A stretch of DNA of 64,000 bases from Bretschneidera sinensis (Eukaryota; Streptophyta; Magnoliopsida; Brassicales; Akaniaceae): contig CM043700.1 of the NCBI GenBank assembly GCA_023935145.1, forward strand, positions 142,530,328 through 142,594,327. The letters run 5' to 3'. Of this stretch, positions 10,990 through 24,213 are shown one piece after another. The notes under the pieces are model-generated. The model saw only the letters and a program-made list of their open reading frames with translations. It was not told the DNA's origin and did no database searches. A program made the position numbers and the translations under genes. Each line of letters starts with the position of its first letter. The stretch's first letter is position 1.

Positions 10990-11785
10990 CGAAAAGCTTT
11001 TTCTTTCGCAAGAGAGACTATGGGTGGATTAATTTGCAAAATTACTATTTTGATAATGAAACTATATATTCCCTCTCACTCATATTTTATATGTAAAATA
11101 TTGAAATTACAAAAAAAAAAAATAGTAACATTGAGAAATTTCATTAGTAACCCAAAGAGATTGAAAATAAAAAAAAAACCCCATTTTTCTGTCTATATGA
11201 TGTGAAATCATTGGTTAGGAGATTAAAAAGTATATTTTGTTATCTTCGGATTTAGATTATCTCTATTTAATAATTGAAATAAAATTAAATTTATAATAAA
11301 TTGAATGACACATAATCAAATGAAAGTGATCAAAATTCAAATTTGTTTTTCTCACTTGTGACGATTATGTCCAAAAGCTTTTTCTTTAGGAAGAGAAACT
11401 ATATGACTTTTGGGAGTGGATTAATTTGCAAAATTACTATTTTGACAATGAAACTGAATGCCCTACCACACCCATATTTTATACAGAAACATCTTGTGGG
11501 TACAATATGGTTTGACATTTTTCTCTTCTAGAAAGTTCATTGGTAAATGTCAGAAAAACCATTATTAGCATCGAGAGACACCATTAGTGAGGCATAGAGA
11601 CTGAAGAAAAAGAACTCATTTTGTGTCTATGTGGAGTGAATTCATTAGTTAATTAGGGGACTGAAATGTATATTTTGTTGTCTTTGGATTTTCTATTAAA
11701 GAATTAAAATAGAGTCAAGTTCATGATGAATTTGAATGGTAAATCATCAAATGAAGAAGATCAAAATCCAAGTTTGTCATGATAC
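10990..11785. repeat. tandem duplication of a ~350-400 bp noncoding unit
   Basis: Two direct copies, about 10990-11345 and 11370-11785. Each begins with AAAAGCTTTTTCTTT, then TGGATTAATTTGCAAAATTA, then a TATTTTGTT(A/G)TCTT block, and ends GATCAAAAT(T/C)CAA. They are clearly diverged by substitutions and indels. No coding potential is shared between them. Confidence 0.8.
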
Positions 11786-11845
11786 ATTCAATTTCATCAT
11801 GAATTTAACTTGTATTTCAATTCTCAAATAGAGATGATACATATG
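11682..11845. repeat. imperfect inverted repeat (hairpin), MITE-like
   Basis: The arm at about 11701-11738 (ending CATGATGAATTTGAATG) is the near-complement of 11785-11823 (CATTCAATTTCATCATGAAT and following), separated by about 45 bp. Weaker complementarity extends outward. The left arm lies within the second copy of the tandem duplication. No transposase or clear target-site duplication was seen. Confidence 0.55.
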
Positions 11846-12581
11846 TGTTGTCTCCTACCGTTGTATGTTACCTTAATCTTTTCACAATTAAATTATTAGA
11901 AGTATGTTATAAGAGTCTTTCTTTTCTTTTCTTTTTATAAGAGTCTTTCAGTTTTAATTCAATGGTAAATTCCCATGAAATTAAACTAATTATTACTAAT
12001 ATATATTAATTAGAAATTTGGTTATGCCAGCAATATGACAGCTCAAACAATTGGAGGAAGTTTTCGTTCCAAATAATTCATTAGGAAAGAAAAGGAAAGA
12101 AAAATATAAAAATAAAATAAACACGAGTCATCTCAAATAATTCAATATGTTTTGGAAAACTAACATGTACTTACAATGCATGTACAACACATAATTAATG
12201 AATAAGGACATATGAGTGTTTAAAAGCATCAACGATTAATTAAAGCTAATCATCGGCATGTTGATCCATTTGGCATGTTTGGCTCAGCTCAATGGATTCG
12301 ACTTGGGCAAAAATTTAAGCATGATTTTAAAAAATGGATTGAGCTTGAAAATTTTAAAAATAAGACAGCCCAACTCATTTAAATATATTTCACTATATTT
12401 TAATATATTTAATTATTTATATATTAAATAATAACTTAGATTAGAAAAAAAATTAAGAAATTCAAGTTTGACGGGAAGGTCTTGGTTTGACCTAACTTAT
12501 TTAAGGCTGAGTTTGAACAAACATGCGTTTTCGTACTAGAATAGTGAACAATTCGAAACTTGTCAATCATACGAATTATAA

Positions 12582-12881
12582 ACAGAAAGAAAAGAAAACA
12601 ATATTTACTCAGGTTCACCCCAGAATAAGGCTACGTCCTACCAAAAGTTTCTTATTATCAACCTCACAAATCTTTCGTTACAATGTATGCTCAGTATATA
12701 AAAAGTATTTATAAGTAACTTAAGACGTCTTAATTAGGGTCTAATTAGGATTTCCGTTCTGCTGCAGAACTACGGCTATTAATGAGCCTAAGTCCAAACC
12801 GCTAAGCAAAAACAAGGCCAAAACCGTGTTCGTCCGGAGTTCTACAGATCTAGTCCCGTGAAGTATGCACCAACTTTAACA
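12582..12881 (-). repeat. 3' LTR of the minus-strand copia element
   Basis: About 300 bp matching 16573-16915 (shared blocks CAAAAGTTTCTTATTATCAA and TATTTATAAGTAACTTAAGA). Reading on the minus strand it starts TGTTAAAG at 12881, just after the polypurine tract CCAAGTGAGAGAT. The low-coordinate edge is approximate, because no clean CA terminus is visible. Confidence 0.75.
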
Positions 12882-15800
12882 ATCTCTCACTTGGTAAATA
12901 CTTCACACACATAGAAAACTTTGCAGGACTCTGTTTCTTCAAGCCCATCTCAGTAGCACACCACTCAAACTTTGCTAGACTAACTGCCTTAATCAAGAAA
13001 TCTGCGTTGTTCACTGCTGTATCGACTTTCTTCAAGATTATCACCTTTTCTTCAATCTTTTCCCTGATGAAGTGATATTGGATATCAATCTGCTTCGTCC
13101 GTGAATAAAATGCAGGGTTCTTTGCTAAGAATATAGCATATTGATTGTCACATTTGACCTTCACTGCTTCTTGTTTAAACCCAAGCTCAGCACACAACCT
13201 TTGAAGCCAAACCATTTCCTTTCCAGTATGAGTTATTGTCATATACTCTGCTTTTGTAGATAAAAGGGCAACAACACTTTGTCTTTTGCTCATCAAACTA
13301 ATTGCCCCACCAAACAAATTGAACACATACCCATTTGTAGACCTCCTACTATCAATGTCTCCTCCCTAATCAGCATTAACTGATCCTACAATATCAAGAT
13401 TCTTCTTACCTACCATACTTCCATAACACAATACAAACTCTGACATGCCACGAAGATATCTAAGAACTCTCTTGATTGCAGTCCAATGCTTTTTCCCAGG
13501 ATTAGACATATATCTATTCAATACTCCTACTGCTTGGGCAATATCTGGTCTCGTACACACCATGACGTACATCAAGCTTCCAATCTCACTAGCATAAGGT
13601 ACATACGCAATCTCTTCAGCTTCTTCTTCCTTCTTCGGACATTGTTCCGCAAATAACTTGGTTCTCAAAGGCATGGGAGTCACTACCGGCTTGCTATCAG
13701 ACACGTCGAATTTCTTCAACACTTCTTCAATATACTTCTTCTGACTTAGCCACATTTTTCGATTTTCCTTATCCCTCTTTATCTGCATGCCCAAGATATA
13801 GTTTGTTGGCCCTAGGTCTTTTATGTCAAACTACCTTGCCAACAATGCCTTCACAGTGCTAATCATCTTCCTGTTATTTCTAATTAATAGCAGATCATCC
13901 ATATACAAGGTTAAAATGACAAAATCAACCCCTAACCTTTTCAGCATAGCTGCGAGTGAACCCAACCCAAGCTAAATGACATATGTATCAAACTTCTGGT
14001 ACCATATCCGTGGTGACTGATTTAGTCTGTACAAAGACTTCTTTAATTTACAAACCAGTTTCCTTGCCTTTGCTCACAAAGCCTTCAGACTGTTTCATGT
14101 AAATTTTCTACTCTAAGTCTCTATGAAAGAAAACTGTCTTCACATTCAGTTGCTCAACCTCTGGATCATAAGCAGCTGCCATGGATAAGACATATATGAT
14201 AAATGTCAACTTTGCTACCGAGGAAAATATCTCACTATAGTCAATTCCCTCTATTTGCGAGTACCTCTTTGCAACCAGACGTGCCTTGTAATGTTCTACC
14301 ATTCTATCTGCATTTTTTTTTCTTCTTGAAAATCCATTTGCACCCAATTGTCCTCCTATCTTTAGGCAATTTCACAAGGCTCCATGTTTCATTCATGTCC
14401 AGTGCCTATATCTCCTCTTTCATAGCATCATCCTACAGATTTGAATCCTCCAAGGTTCTTGCCTCTTTTACTGTGCTAGGATCATCACCAGTAATATTTA
14501 AAGCATATAATGCACTGCAAGCACTAGGGGAATACCTGATGGGTGGTCTCCTAACCCGTGTCGATCTCCTTATGACAGGCGTGGTCTCTACCTTCGTGCT
14601 AGCATCTGAATCCTCATCCTCTATATCAGAAACATGAATATCTTACTTATACCCAACTAACTCAAAATCTGAATTATCTTGTGTAGTCTGTGGGATAGTC
14701 TCCCACTCTTTATCTCTCAGGCTAAGATCAATCGGAATCTGTTTTGGCTGCTCTGGTACATCTTGGACAGCCGCCACATCCTTTTACGTTTCCCTGAACA
14801 CAACATCTCTACTGTAAACTATATTCCTATTTTCTGGATTCTATAACTTGTACCCCTTGACCCCATCCTCATAACCAATGAAGATGCACTTCACTAATTT
14901 GCTATCGAGTTTGTTTCTCATTTCTTTTGGCACATGCATATAAGCATCACATCTAAACAACCTAACATGAGCCAAACTTGGCTTCTTCCCGAATAATGCC
15001 TCAAACGGTGTCTGATCCTGTAAAGCTGATGTAGGTGACCTGTTCTTCATATAATATGCCGTAATTACAGCCATTGCCCAGAACTCTGGCTCTAAGCTTG
15101 CACAACTCAACATACTCCTCAATTTCTCAATGAGTGACCAATTGAGTCTCTTAGCCACCCCATTCTATTGAGGTATGTATGGATTTGTTTTATGTCTTGC
15201 AATGCCGTTTACCACACAGAATTGCTCAAACTTGTCTAAGAAAAATTTCCCTCCCTTATTTGTTATCAGTACCTTTATCTTTCTTTCTATCTGATTTTCT
15301 ACCAATGCTTTAAACTCACTAAACTTATCAAATGCTTTAGATTTAATCTTAATGAAATAAATCCATGCATACCTTGAAAAATCATCAATGAAAGAGATAT
15401 AATACCTTGATTTTCCAAGATATTGGACCGGAACTGGCTCAAACACATCACTATGTATTAAATCTAGAATATTATTTGCCCTCGTGCCAGCTGACTTAAA
15501 ACTCACACAGTTCTGTTTGCCAAGTAGACAATGCTCACAGAAACCGAATCCCATGGAGCAATCTGGGACTCCCTTCACCATCTGCTTTGACAATAAATTA
15601 GATAGTCTATTTTCACAGATATGCCCAAGCCTCTAATGCCACAACATAGAGGACATCGCCTCATCATCATTCATCTTCTCAGAGATAAAACCTCCACTAC
15701 ACTGATTTTGTACTGTATTTTCCAGCGGCTTATACAACATACCATACCCGAAATATGCATCACGCCTAGAAGTGTTATGACTGTCCCATCATTCATCCTC

Positions 15801-16572
15801 AACTTTACCTTCCCACGACCAATAATTTTCACCGGAGAGTTATCTCCCAATAAAACGTTTCTCCTATCAAAGGTTTCATATTCACGAAACCAGTCCTTGT
15901 GAGGTGTCATGTGAAAGGATGTTTCTGTGTCAATTATCCAAACACTCTGATCTGATTGAGCCAAATACGATGCCATATTTAAGTCACCAGCATCATCATC
16001 ATACTGGTTCCTGTTACTTGAAGCTGATATCTCGCCTATTCACTTTTAAGGGTTCATACTCTTACTTCTGCACTCCTTCTTTAGATGCCCAAGCTTCCTA
16101 CACTTCCAACACTTCAACCCAGATTTATCCCTACTTTTCGATTTTCCCTTGAAATTGGGTTTATCACTAGACCACTTGTAGTCTTTATCATGGGTTTGCC
16201 CTCTCACAGATAAGGCATCATTTGATGAGTTTTCTGTACCCTACCGCCTCATCTCCTCAGACAATAGGGCTGGCACGACATTCTTAAAAGACAGATCAAT
16301 CGTACCACTACCAATCACAACTGTCAAGTTATCCCATGAATCAGGCAGTGAACAGAGTAGAGTAATAGCCTTATCGTCATCTGTCACATCAACACTAATA
16401 GATAATATCTGACCTATCAAAGTATTGAACTCATATAGATGAACAGAGAAAGAATCACCTTCAGCCATCCGAAGGTTATACAACTTCTTCCGCAGAAACA
16501 GTTTGTTTACCAGAGATTTGCTCTGATAAAGGCTTTCCAGCTTCCTCCATAGATCTTTTGCAGTCTTTTCTC
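12882..16572 (-). pseudogene. copia gag-pol remnant
   Basis: On the minus strand: gag fragment from SGEKTAKDLWRKLESLYQSK (about 16570-16241); intact CCHC knuckle CWKCRKLGHLKKEC (about 16062-16110); protease (15976-15671) where the active site reads DTE instead of DSG or DTG; integrase HCLLGK and HSDVF (about 15560-15450) with the second catalytic Asp changed (LITNKGGKFF); RT with YMDD present (about 13900-13920) and LSQKKYIEEVLKKF (about 13740); RNase H (13326-12850) with KQIDIQYHFIREKI. Stops and frame changes separate these pieces at several points (for example 15163, 14839, 13365). The element cannot make a polyprotein. Confidence 0.9.
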
Positions 16573-16915
16573 CAGAAAGAAAAGAAGACAAGATTTACCC
16601 AGGTTTGCCTCAGAATAGGGCTACATCCTGCCAAAAGTTTCTTATTATCAACCTCACAAATCTCTCGTTACAATGTATGCTCAGTATATAAAGAGTATTT
16701 ATAAGTAACTTAAGACGTCCTAATTAAGGTCTAATTAGGATTTCCGTTCAGCTAAAGAACTATAGCTATTTATGGGTCCAAGCCCAAACCACCAAGTAAA
16801 AACCAGGTCTAACTCATGTACATGCCTGGAAGTTTCGGAGGGGCTGCCCCCTAACCCCAGTGCTCATCTGGGGTTCTACAGATCTGGTCCCGTGAAATAT
16901 GCACCAACTCTAACA
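16573..16915 (-). repeat. 5' LTR of the minus-strand copia element
   Basis: 343 bp homologous to 12582-12881, ending TAACA at 16915 (TGTTAGAG on the minus strand). It carries about 44 bp around 16825-16870 (rich in GGGGCTGCCCCCTAACCCC) that is absent from the other LTR. The junction with gag at 16573-16591 is abrupt. Confidence 0.75.
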
Positions 16916-18174
16916 TATAGCTCAGGTTCGTATATACCAAACCTATAATTTAGTGTAAGCTCGGTCCATGCTCAGCTTTGATCAGCTCTAGTTTCGATTG
17001 AGTTGGGAGAAAGAACGGAAAAGGTAGAGGAAGGCTATTATACAAGTCATGTGGCACATTTTGATTGATCCGAGTTTTCTTAAGCTTGGCTTATACATGC
17101 AATAATTACCCGTATGAGAGTCATAAGGTTTTTTTTAGGAGGAAAATAGGATTTAAGGAGACTCCATCCCCTTATAATCGTGTTTTTTTCTTACCCAGAA
17201 TCGAGGGTAATGAAGGGAAGGAAAGGGTTTCTTTGGAAAAAAAATATCTTCTACTCTCACTTTTGCGGTATTTACTTTCATTATTTATATACATTTAATA
17301 ATTAAAGATAAACAATTATCAAAAGGGTATATTTATAATTTTTTTATGGTTTCACTTCCTCTTCTGTTCTCTTTTTTTTCGTTTCTTTAAACTTTCAAAT
17401 AAAAAGAGGTAATTGTTAACCACCTCCTGAGTGTCATCTCCTTCTCTTCTCTTATTTTCCTTTAAAATCTCTTCAATTTTTTTCATCAAACTCCAAAATA
17501 TAGATTTACTATGTAAGTATTCCAAATTCAATAATCTAAGTCTTAAACTTGAAAAAGTTTTCCTATATATTAATCGTTCACAGAAACAAATTACCTTTTT
17601 CTAAGGTCTTATTTGGTTTTGTTACAGTTTTAATTCTCAAGAGTTAAAAGTGATTTTAAAATAGTTATTGGCGAACCAATGGTAAAGCTAAAGAAATTTT
17701 TAACACGTGATAAAAAAAATTAATATATTAAAAGAGTTGTTAAACTAAAATTTATAATAAAAATTCAATTTTTTGAAGAAAAAAAAATTCAAAACCTTTC
17801 TTCCTTTAATGGGAACACATTTTTTCTTTTGTTTGAAGTAGCTTTTGATTCTAGAACTTTTTGAGAAGGTAGGCTAAACGGTACCGTATGCTTAGTGATA
17901 TCATTACCGTTACTAATTTCAATCATGTTCAATATTTAGAATAGTTTAGTGATGAATGATGAGCTCTACGTACGTTAATTTACATGGGAACTTACACACC
18001 ACCTCTCGTTTTAAAAAAAAAAAATTGTAGGATTTTTAATATCAACAGAAGAATGTTGCAGCATATAACGACAAACTTCACGACAATGTTGCTAGTATTA
18101 TTTTGTATTCCATACTGCAAATCCTTCCAAATCTCCAGATATAAAAGAAGATAAAAAAAAAAAAACAATATTCG
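16916..18174. other. spacer between copia element and satellite array
   Basis: AT-rich noncoding sequence. The open frame at about 17065-17298 has no recognisable domain and low-complexity ends. Nothing else supported. Confidence 0.4.
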
Positions 18175-19660
18175 CACAACAAAGCGTTACAACGAAAGTT
18201 CTGTCAATGCTCAATGGATTTTAGCACCCAACTCATTTGAATCATTCAATTGATTGGCCATGTTTTTTCATTTAATTTATTTGATGGCTTTAATCTTTAT
18301 TAGGAACGTTATAAATTAAAAAGGTTACGAGCGTTATAGAATTTATTTCGATTCAACACCAATCAAAATGAAACATTTTAAATTTTGTTTAGTTTAAAAA
18401 GTTCGCACATGAAAGCTTTGTCAATCTTATGTGGATCCAGTGCTTTACTCTTTTGAATCATCCAATTGGTGGGCCATGTCTTTCCATTGGATTTATTTTA
18501 CAAACGTTATGAATTAAGAAGTTACGAGCGTTATAAATTTTATTTCAGTTCAACACTAAATCAAAATAAAATACCATATATTTTGTTTCGTTTAACAAAT
18601 TCACACAAGTAAACGTTACAATGAAAACTCTGTTATTGGTGGGCCATATTTTTTCATTGGATTTATTTGATGGCCTTAGCCCCTGTTAGGAACGTTATAA
18701 ATTAGGAGATTACAAGCCTTATATATTTTATTTCGGTTCAGTACTCAATCAAATTGAAATATCTTAAATTTTGTTTTGTTTAAAAAATTCGCACAAGAAA
18801 AAGTTACAATGAAAGCTCTGTCAATCTTCAATGGATTCTAGCACTTTGCTCCTCTGAATCATTCAATTGGTGGACCATGTCGTTCCATTGGATTTATTTT
18901 ACGAACGTTATGAATAAAGAAGTTGCGAGCGTTATAAATTTTACTTCAACTCAGCATTAAATCAAAATGAAATACCAATTATTTTGTTTCGTTTAAAAAA
19001 TTCACATAAATAAACGTTACAATGAAAGCTCTGTTAATCTTCAGTGGATTCTAGTATCATATTCCTCTGAATCATTCAATTGGTGGGCCATGTTTTTTTA
19101 TTGGATTTATTTGATGGCCTTAGCCCTTATTAGGAACGTTATAAATTAGGAGGTTACAAGCATTATAAATTTTATTTCGGTTTAACACTCAATTAAAATG
19201 AAACATCTTAAGTTTTGTTTTGTTTAAAAAATTCGCACAAGAAAACGTTACAACGAAAGCTCTGTCAGTCTTCAATGGATTCTGGCACCTTACTCCTCTG
19301 AATCATTCAATTGGTGGACCATGTCTTTCCATTAGATTTATTTTACGAATGTTATGAATTAAGAAGTTACGCGCATTATAAATTTCATTTTAGCTCAACA
19401 CTAAATCAAAATAAAACACCGTATATTTTGTTTTGTTTAAAACATTCACACAAGTAAACGTTACAATGAAAACTCTGTTGATCTTCGGTGGATTCTAATA
19501 TTTTACTTCTCTGAATCATTCAGTTGGCGGGCCATGTTTTTTTTTTGGAATCATTTGATGGCTTTAGCCCTTATTACCAACGTTATAAATTAGGGATTAC
19601 AATTTTTTTTTTTCCGCACTAAACCGAAATGAAACACATTTATACTTCGTTTTTTTTTCT
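18175..19660. repeat. satellite-like tandem array with alternating A/B monomers
   Basis: Seven units, anchored on the shared block TTGGTGG(G/A)CCATGT at about 18255, 18471, 18641, 18871, 19085, 19315 and 19529. Spacings are 216, 170, 230, 214, 230 and 214 bp. Two monomer types alternate. One continues TTATTTGATGGC, the TTAGCCCTTATTAGGAACG region and TTCGCACAAGAAA. The other continues TTATTTTACGAACG, TTATGAATTAAGAAG and TTCACACAAGTAAACG. This makes a dimer of about 444 bp. The 170-bp unit lacks about 45-60 bp. Both monomers are about 210-230 bp and share a common ancestor. No coding potential. Confidence 0.9.
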
Positions 19661-22637
19661 TTTCATTTTGATCCGTTTCGGTTTGTTTTAGTCGAAAAAT
19701 CATATTTCGATAAAATATTACAATGTTAATTTTTTTTATATTTTCAATAATTTTAAGGGGGTATTTTGAAAATTTTTACTCTTTTTTTTAATTGGAGATT
19801 TATTAAATCCGGTTGAATAACTCCACAAGGAAAACCAACAAGTCTATCTTGAATAATATTGATGATAAATTATTAGATTAGTGTTGTTTGCGTTAGTATT
19901 TGAATTTTGGATGACGTGAGTGATATATTATTTTTATCATTTGATATTTGAATAATAGTTTATTTTATTTTGATATTTATTTATAATTATATATATTTGA
20001 AAGGTATGCAATTTAATAATAGGACAAAGTCCAAATTTGGATTTATACCAAAAAAGAATTTATAATTGATTTTTAAAAAAAAATTGGGTAGGATTAATTT
20101 GGGGTATTTGAATGATGATTATTTTCTTATAATTTATATTTATAAATTATATATTTTTTTAAAATATATGTAATTTGATAGGTCGTATTTAATAATGTCG
20201 TCAAATTAGAAACAACGCACCGAAACGAATTGAAATCGAAACATTCCATTTAAAGAGCTAAACTGAAATGTTGTTTAGCGCGAAATTTACAACTTCGCAT
20301 GTTATTCATGTAATGTAAGGGGCAATTCTTGATTAAATCGGCTCTAAAATCAATGTTTTAAATTCTTTCGAAACTTCATTAATAATTTTGAAGAATTTTA
20401 CTGGTAACATTTTTTTAGCCTCATATTCATACTGACATTATTAATGAAGTTCATCAAATTACTAATGGAGTTTTAGACAAACATAAAACATCAATTTTAA
20501 ACACGATCTAACCAAGAATTTATTATTATTATTTTTTTTTGTAACGTAGGTCCAATAACTTCAAAATTTGAGAAGATAATTGGTTTGATGCTAGCCATGA
20601 AGTAGGATTCAGTAGCATGGAAGCAGTTCTTTTAATCCAGCTGTGGGTTAACAGTAGTTTCGATTTATGGTTATTAAAATAATATTTTAAAATAAATTTT
20701 TATAAATAAATGATGGATTAAAAAAATTTAATGTTTAATATAATAGTAATGAAAACAAATTTTTTTTTGACAAATTAATTTTTTTAACATCTATTATTTT
20801 AAAAAATAATTTTGACCTATTTTTTTATTTATAAAAAACATAAATCACTCTAAAAATCTCAAAAGTACCTAAATATACTTAAGCTTTGTTTGTTTTCTCT
20901 TAAAATGATTTATGTTGTAATTAATTTTACACTGTAAAATTTTTACATGTAAAATCAATATTTTTCTATAATTTTCTATTGTTTAGTTATACAGCTGAAA
21001 ATAACCTTGAAAATGACTCTATTTTACGTTACATTGTTTGGAATCAAAAGAAAAATACTTGATTGAAAATAAATTAATTTGTAGAAATAATACTATATTT
21101 AGACATAATATTTATGAACAATAATATCGTATAAAAAATTATATGCGTGTGAATATAATAAATGCACAAATAATAACAAAAGATCATTTATAACATTAAA
21201 AATTTAAATATCAAATAAATTATTATTTTTCTTCATATTTTAAATAAATTAAATATCAAATTAATAATAAGTCATATTGTGTATATAAAAATAAATATAT
21301 ATATATAAATATTAAAAAATTAATATACTATAAACAATAAATAATATACCTGTTGCACTGTAGAGAGAAACTGATAAATTTGTTTTGATTTTCATTTTCT
21401 AATATAAATCAACTTACGATAAAGAATGAAGTTATTTTTTATATTTTATTATTTAACGGTGTAAAATTTGATTTTATAATGAAATTGATTTACATTGTAT
21501 CAATCATATTAAAAATAATATTTTATAATTCAAATATTTTATGTCTATAATTTTCATGCAAATCAAACGGAAACTTACATTAAGTTTGTTGCTATTTAAC
21601 CGTTATGGGTTTGGTTTATATTTGTGCCATGTAACAATTTATTCAGTTTTTCACCAAGTTGGCGCATTTGAGTCCAGACCTGATAGCCTTAACAAGATTT
21701 AGCTAAGACCTTTGATGGGTACAAATCCGGTTTATACTATTTTTTCGGTTTTTTTTTTCATTTGAGATAATCTTATCAATTTAAATTTATGTTACTTTGA
21801 TTCGGATATAAGTATCGGATATGGATACGTATTCGAGTGTCAGATATAAATACGTATTCGAGTGTCGGATTTATTTATTTATTATAATTTTTTGTAAATT
21901 TTCTATTAATTTAAAATGTCAGACATTTATTTGAATATTAAAAACCCAATACGAATACATCAATATAAATTAAAAAATAAAATGAAAAGTTATTACAACA
22001 TATACTTAAACGATATCACTCTACAAAGGATGCACTTTATTTTTCTTAGCTTTAGCCATCAAGAAAGTAATGACCACTAGGTCTATTGAGTTTTTGGCCC
22101 GATGGCATTTATACTTTATAAAGGTTACTAAATACAAACAACTTGTACGTATTAGCTTAACGGCTGTACCTACTTTTTTGTGGGGTAAAAAAATAAAAAA
22201 CCAGAAACCCAATCATAAGACAATGAAAATAAGCAACTTACCCATTAAACGGAGCTTACCCTATTCCTTTTTATGCCATTATACATGAACAGAGGTAATG
22301 CTATTCATAACTATTCTATATTATCAAAAGAAAATTACAAAAATTTAGCTGATCTAGCTTTTTATTGGTTCCTTTTTTTCTCTTGTCCTGCTCTTTCTCC
22401 ATCACTAAAAGCTAGTTACCAGACCCCATGAACATAGAAAAAGAAAGTGGCTTTTTTTTTTTGCCTCCCAACTCTGCCTTTTGTCTTCCTATTTAACTCT
22501 TAGCAAAAATCCCCTTTCTCCCAAATCCATATATCTTTACTCTTTTTTTCCCTCTACTCCAGTCAATGTCATTTTCTTTGGCAGAGAAAGCAAGAACATG
22601 CCCCAGGGTCTGTTTGCAATAACACTTGATCAGTGTC
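19661..22637. other. AT-rich spacer downstream of GA20ox
   Basis: No gene recognised. It includes long A/T runs and a short direct repeat at about 21820-21870 (TACGTATTCGAGTGTC twice). The end near 22440-22637 is the likely 3' UTR side of the minus-strand GA20ox gene. Confidence 0.4.
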
Positions 22638-24079
22638 TCAGCTGTTTCTCTGTTGAACCCAATTTGTGAATACTTCAAGGGTCTTCATATCAGCCCTGTA
22701 ATGCTTCTGTGTGAATTCAAGCAACATAGGCCATGTAAAATCTGGGTATATTCTCGGGCTGTAATTGTCCACCAATTCTCTTGGTGGGGTTACCACTTTG
22801 TCACTCTTTGGACACAAAAAGAAAGCAAGAGATTTCCTTGGCGTTTGGCTGTTAACAACCGCTCTGTGCAAGCAACTTTTGTATCTCCCATTTGACAGAG
22901 CCTAAACAGTACAGAACCAAAAAAACAAACCAGTAATCAAATAAGCTTCATGAACATTAAACATTATCTCCCATTTAACTTTTGATAAACAGTTTCTGCA
23001 TATGAGACAAACTCTACCGAACCGTTACAGTTTAACCATTGCTGAGTAACGTAAATATATACCATATTAAAAATTTATTAGTAGTAACAATGAAAATTAT
23101 CTTACCATGAAAGTGTCGCCAATGTTAACGACAAATGCTTGGAAATTTGGGCTAACTGAACACCATTGATTGTCTACAAACACTTGAAGACCACCCACTT
23201 GATCTTGGTGAAGGATGGTTAAAGAAGTTGGATCACAGTGAGGCCCTGTTCCTAATGTTAGGTCTGGCTTTTGGCATGTTGGGTAGTAATTCAGCCTCAT
23301 TATCGAATCATTTTCTTCGAAAAATTCCTTAAAATGTGCTCTGTCTACTCCAAGACTCATCGCTAAAAGCTCCATGATCCCTAGTGAAAGAGTGCTCATG
23401 GCCTCACAGTAGTCCTGGTAAACCCTCCTGTATACACGAAAACATTAATCAAATTTCAATCGTCTTTAGCACTAAAACATATTTCTAACATATAACAAAA
23501 GACTGAGAACATTAATTAGCATGTTTTATCGTACCCGAATTGGTTGAATTCATCTCCCATTTTCTGACTAAAATAATCTTCAACAATCTTATCGGAAGTG
23601 CTTTTCTCGGCCGAAAATCGAAAAGAAAGTGTTTCCTTCCATGGGAGTTTAGACGAGAATCTGCCAATGAAGCTACTAGCATAACCACAGTGCTCACCAA
23701 GTTTCCTTTGAGCCCTTTGCTTTTCACAGAATGGCAATTGAAAGAAGTTATCCATGTAATTATGGGCATCAGATATGAGTTTCCCTTCAACTCCATGATT
23801 AATAACAAGAAAGAAACCATGTTTTTGGCAAGCTTGAGCTACTAGCCTTGAAGCTTCCATTGCAGAAACCCAGTCACCGGAGAGAAAACCACCCAAGTCA
23901 ATGAGTGGTACTTCAAGTTCTGGTGCATTAACGCAAGGCTTTTCATCGTCAGGCCATATAAATTGTTTTGGTATGTTTGATTGGTAACTATGCACTGAAG
24001 CATCAAAAACAAGTGGTTTTTGATCATCGTTGTGTTCATCAGGCCTGGGTGGCATTTTTGTTATGCAGTCGTTTACCAT
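22638..24079 (-). CDS. GA20ox: gibberellin 20-oxidase (GA20ox), three exons
   Basis: 2-oxoglutarate/Fe(II) dioxygenase that oxidises C-20 of GA12/GA53 in successive steps toward GA9/GA20, in the cytosol. Exons (minus): 24079-23535, 23427-23106, 22901-22638, with GT-AG introns (GTACGA/ACAG, GTAAGA/TTAG). They join in frame to 376 codons, the usual family length. Motifs: [14 protein letters not shown] (35-48), LPWKETLSF (145-153, the GA20ox signature), [20 protein letters not shown] (228-247) with iron ligands His245 and Asp247, His301 in HRAVVN, and the 2-oxoglutarate pair Arg311/Ser313 in RKSLAFF. No lesion was seen. The start at 24079 is the first in-frame ATG, with G at -3 and +4. The upstream frame stays open to 24331 but has no ATG. 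A retrotransposon nest begins about 0.8 kb upstream. This is the best-supported functional gene in the window. Confidence 0.95.
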
Positions 24080-24084
24080 TGCAT
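24073..24084 (-). promoter_or_regulatory. four-codon uORF overlapping the GA20ox start
   Basis: On the minus strand ATGCAATGGTAA reads Met-Gln-Trp-stop and contains the main ATG (24079) in another frame. The uORF ATG has weak context (T at -3, C at +4), so leaky scanning to the stronger main ATG is plausible. Confidence 0.5.
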
Positions 24085-24213
24085 TAATAAAAGGGTAAAT
24101 TTTTTTTTTCTTTTTCCTTCTAATGAAGTCTAATGGGTATAATATGAATGATTTTGAGGTAAGTAGATTGGGGAAAAAAAGAAGTGGTGAAAATGGGTAA
24201 AGAGAGGGGGAGA

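Larger units (their letters stand above)
12582..16915 (-). mobile_element. Ty1/copia LTR retrotransposon, minus strand, 5'-deleted interior
   Basis: LTR-like repeats bound a minus-strand interior with, reading from high to low coordinates, a gag fragment, zinc knuckle, protease, integrase, RT and RNase H. The 5' LTR (16573-16915) runs directly into the middle of gag with no primer-binding site and no gag N-terminus, so the 5' internal sequence has been lost. Flanking bases TATAA (12577-12581) and TATAG (16916-16920) may be a slightly mutated target-site duplication. Confidence 0.85.

Noticed and set aside
17065..17298. 77-codon open frame in the spacer
   Set aside because: No domain and a low-complexity end; not supported as a gene.
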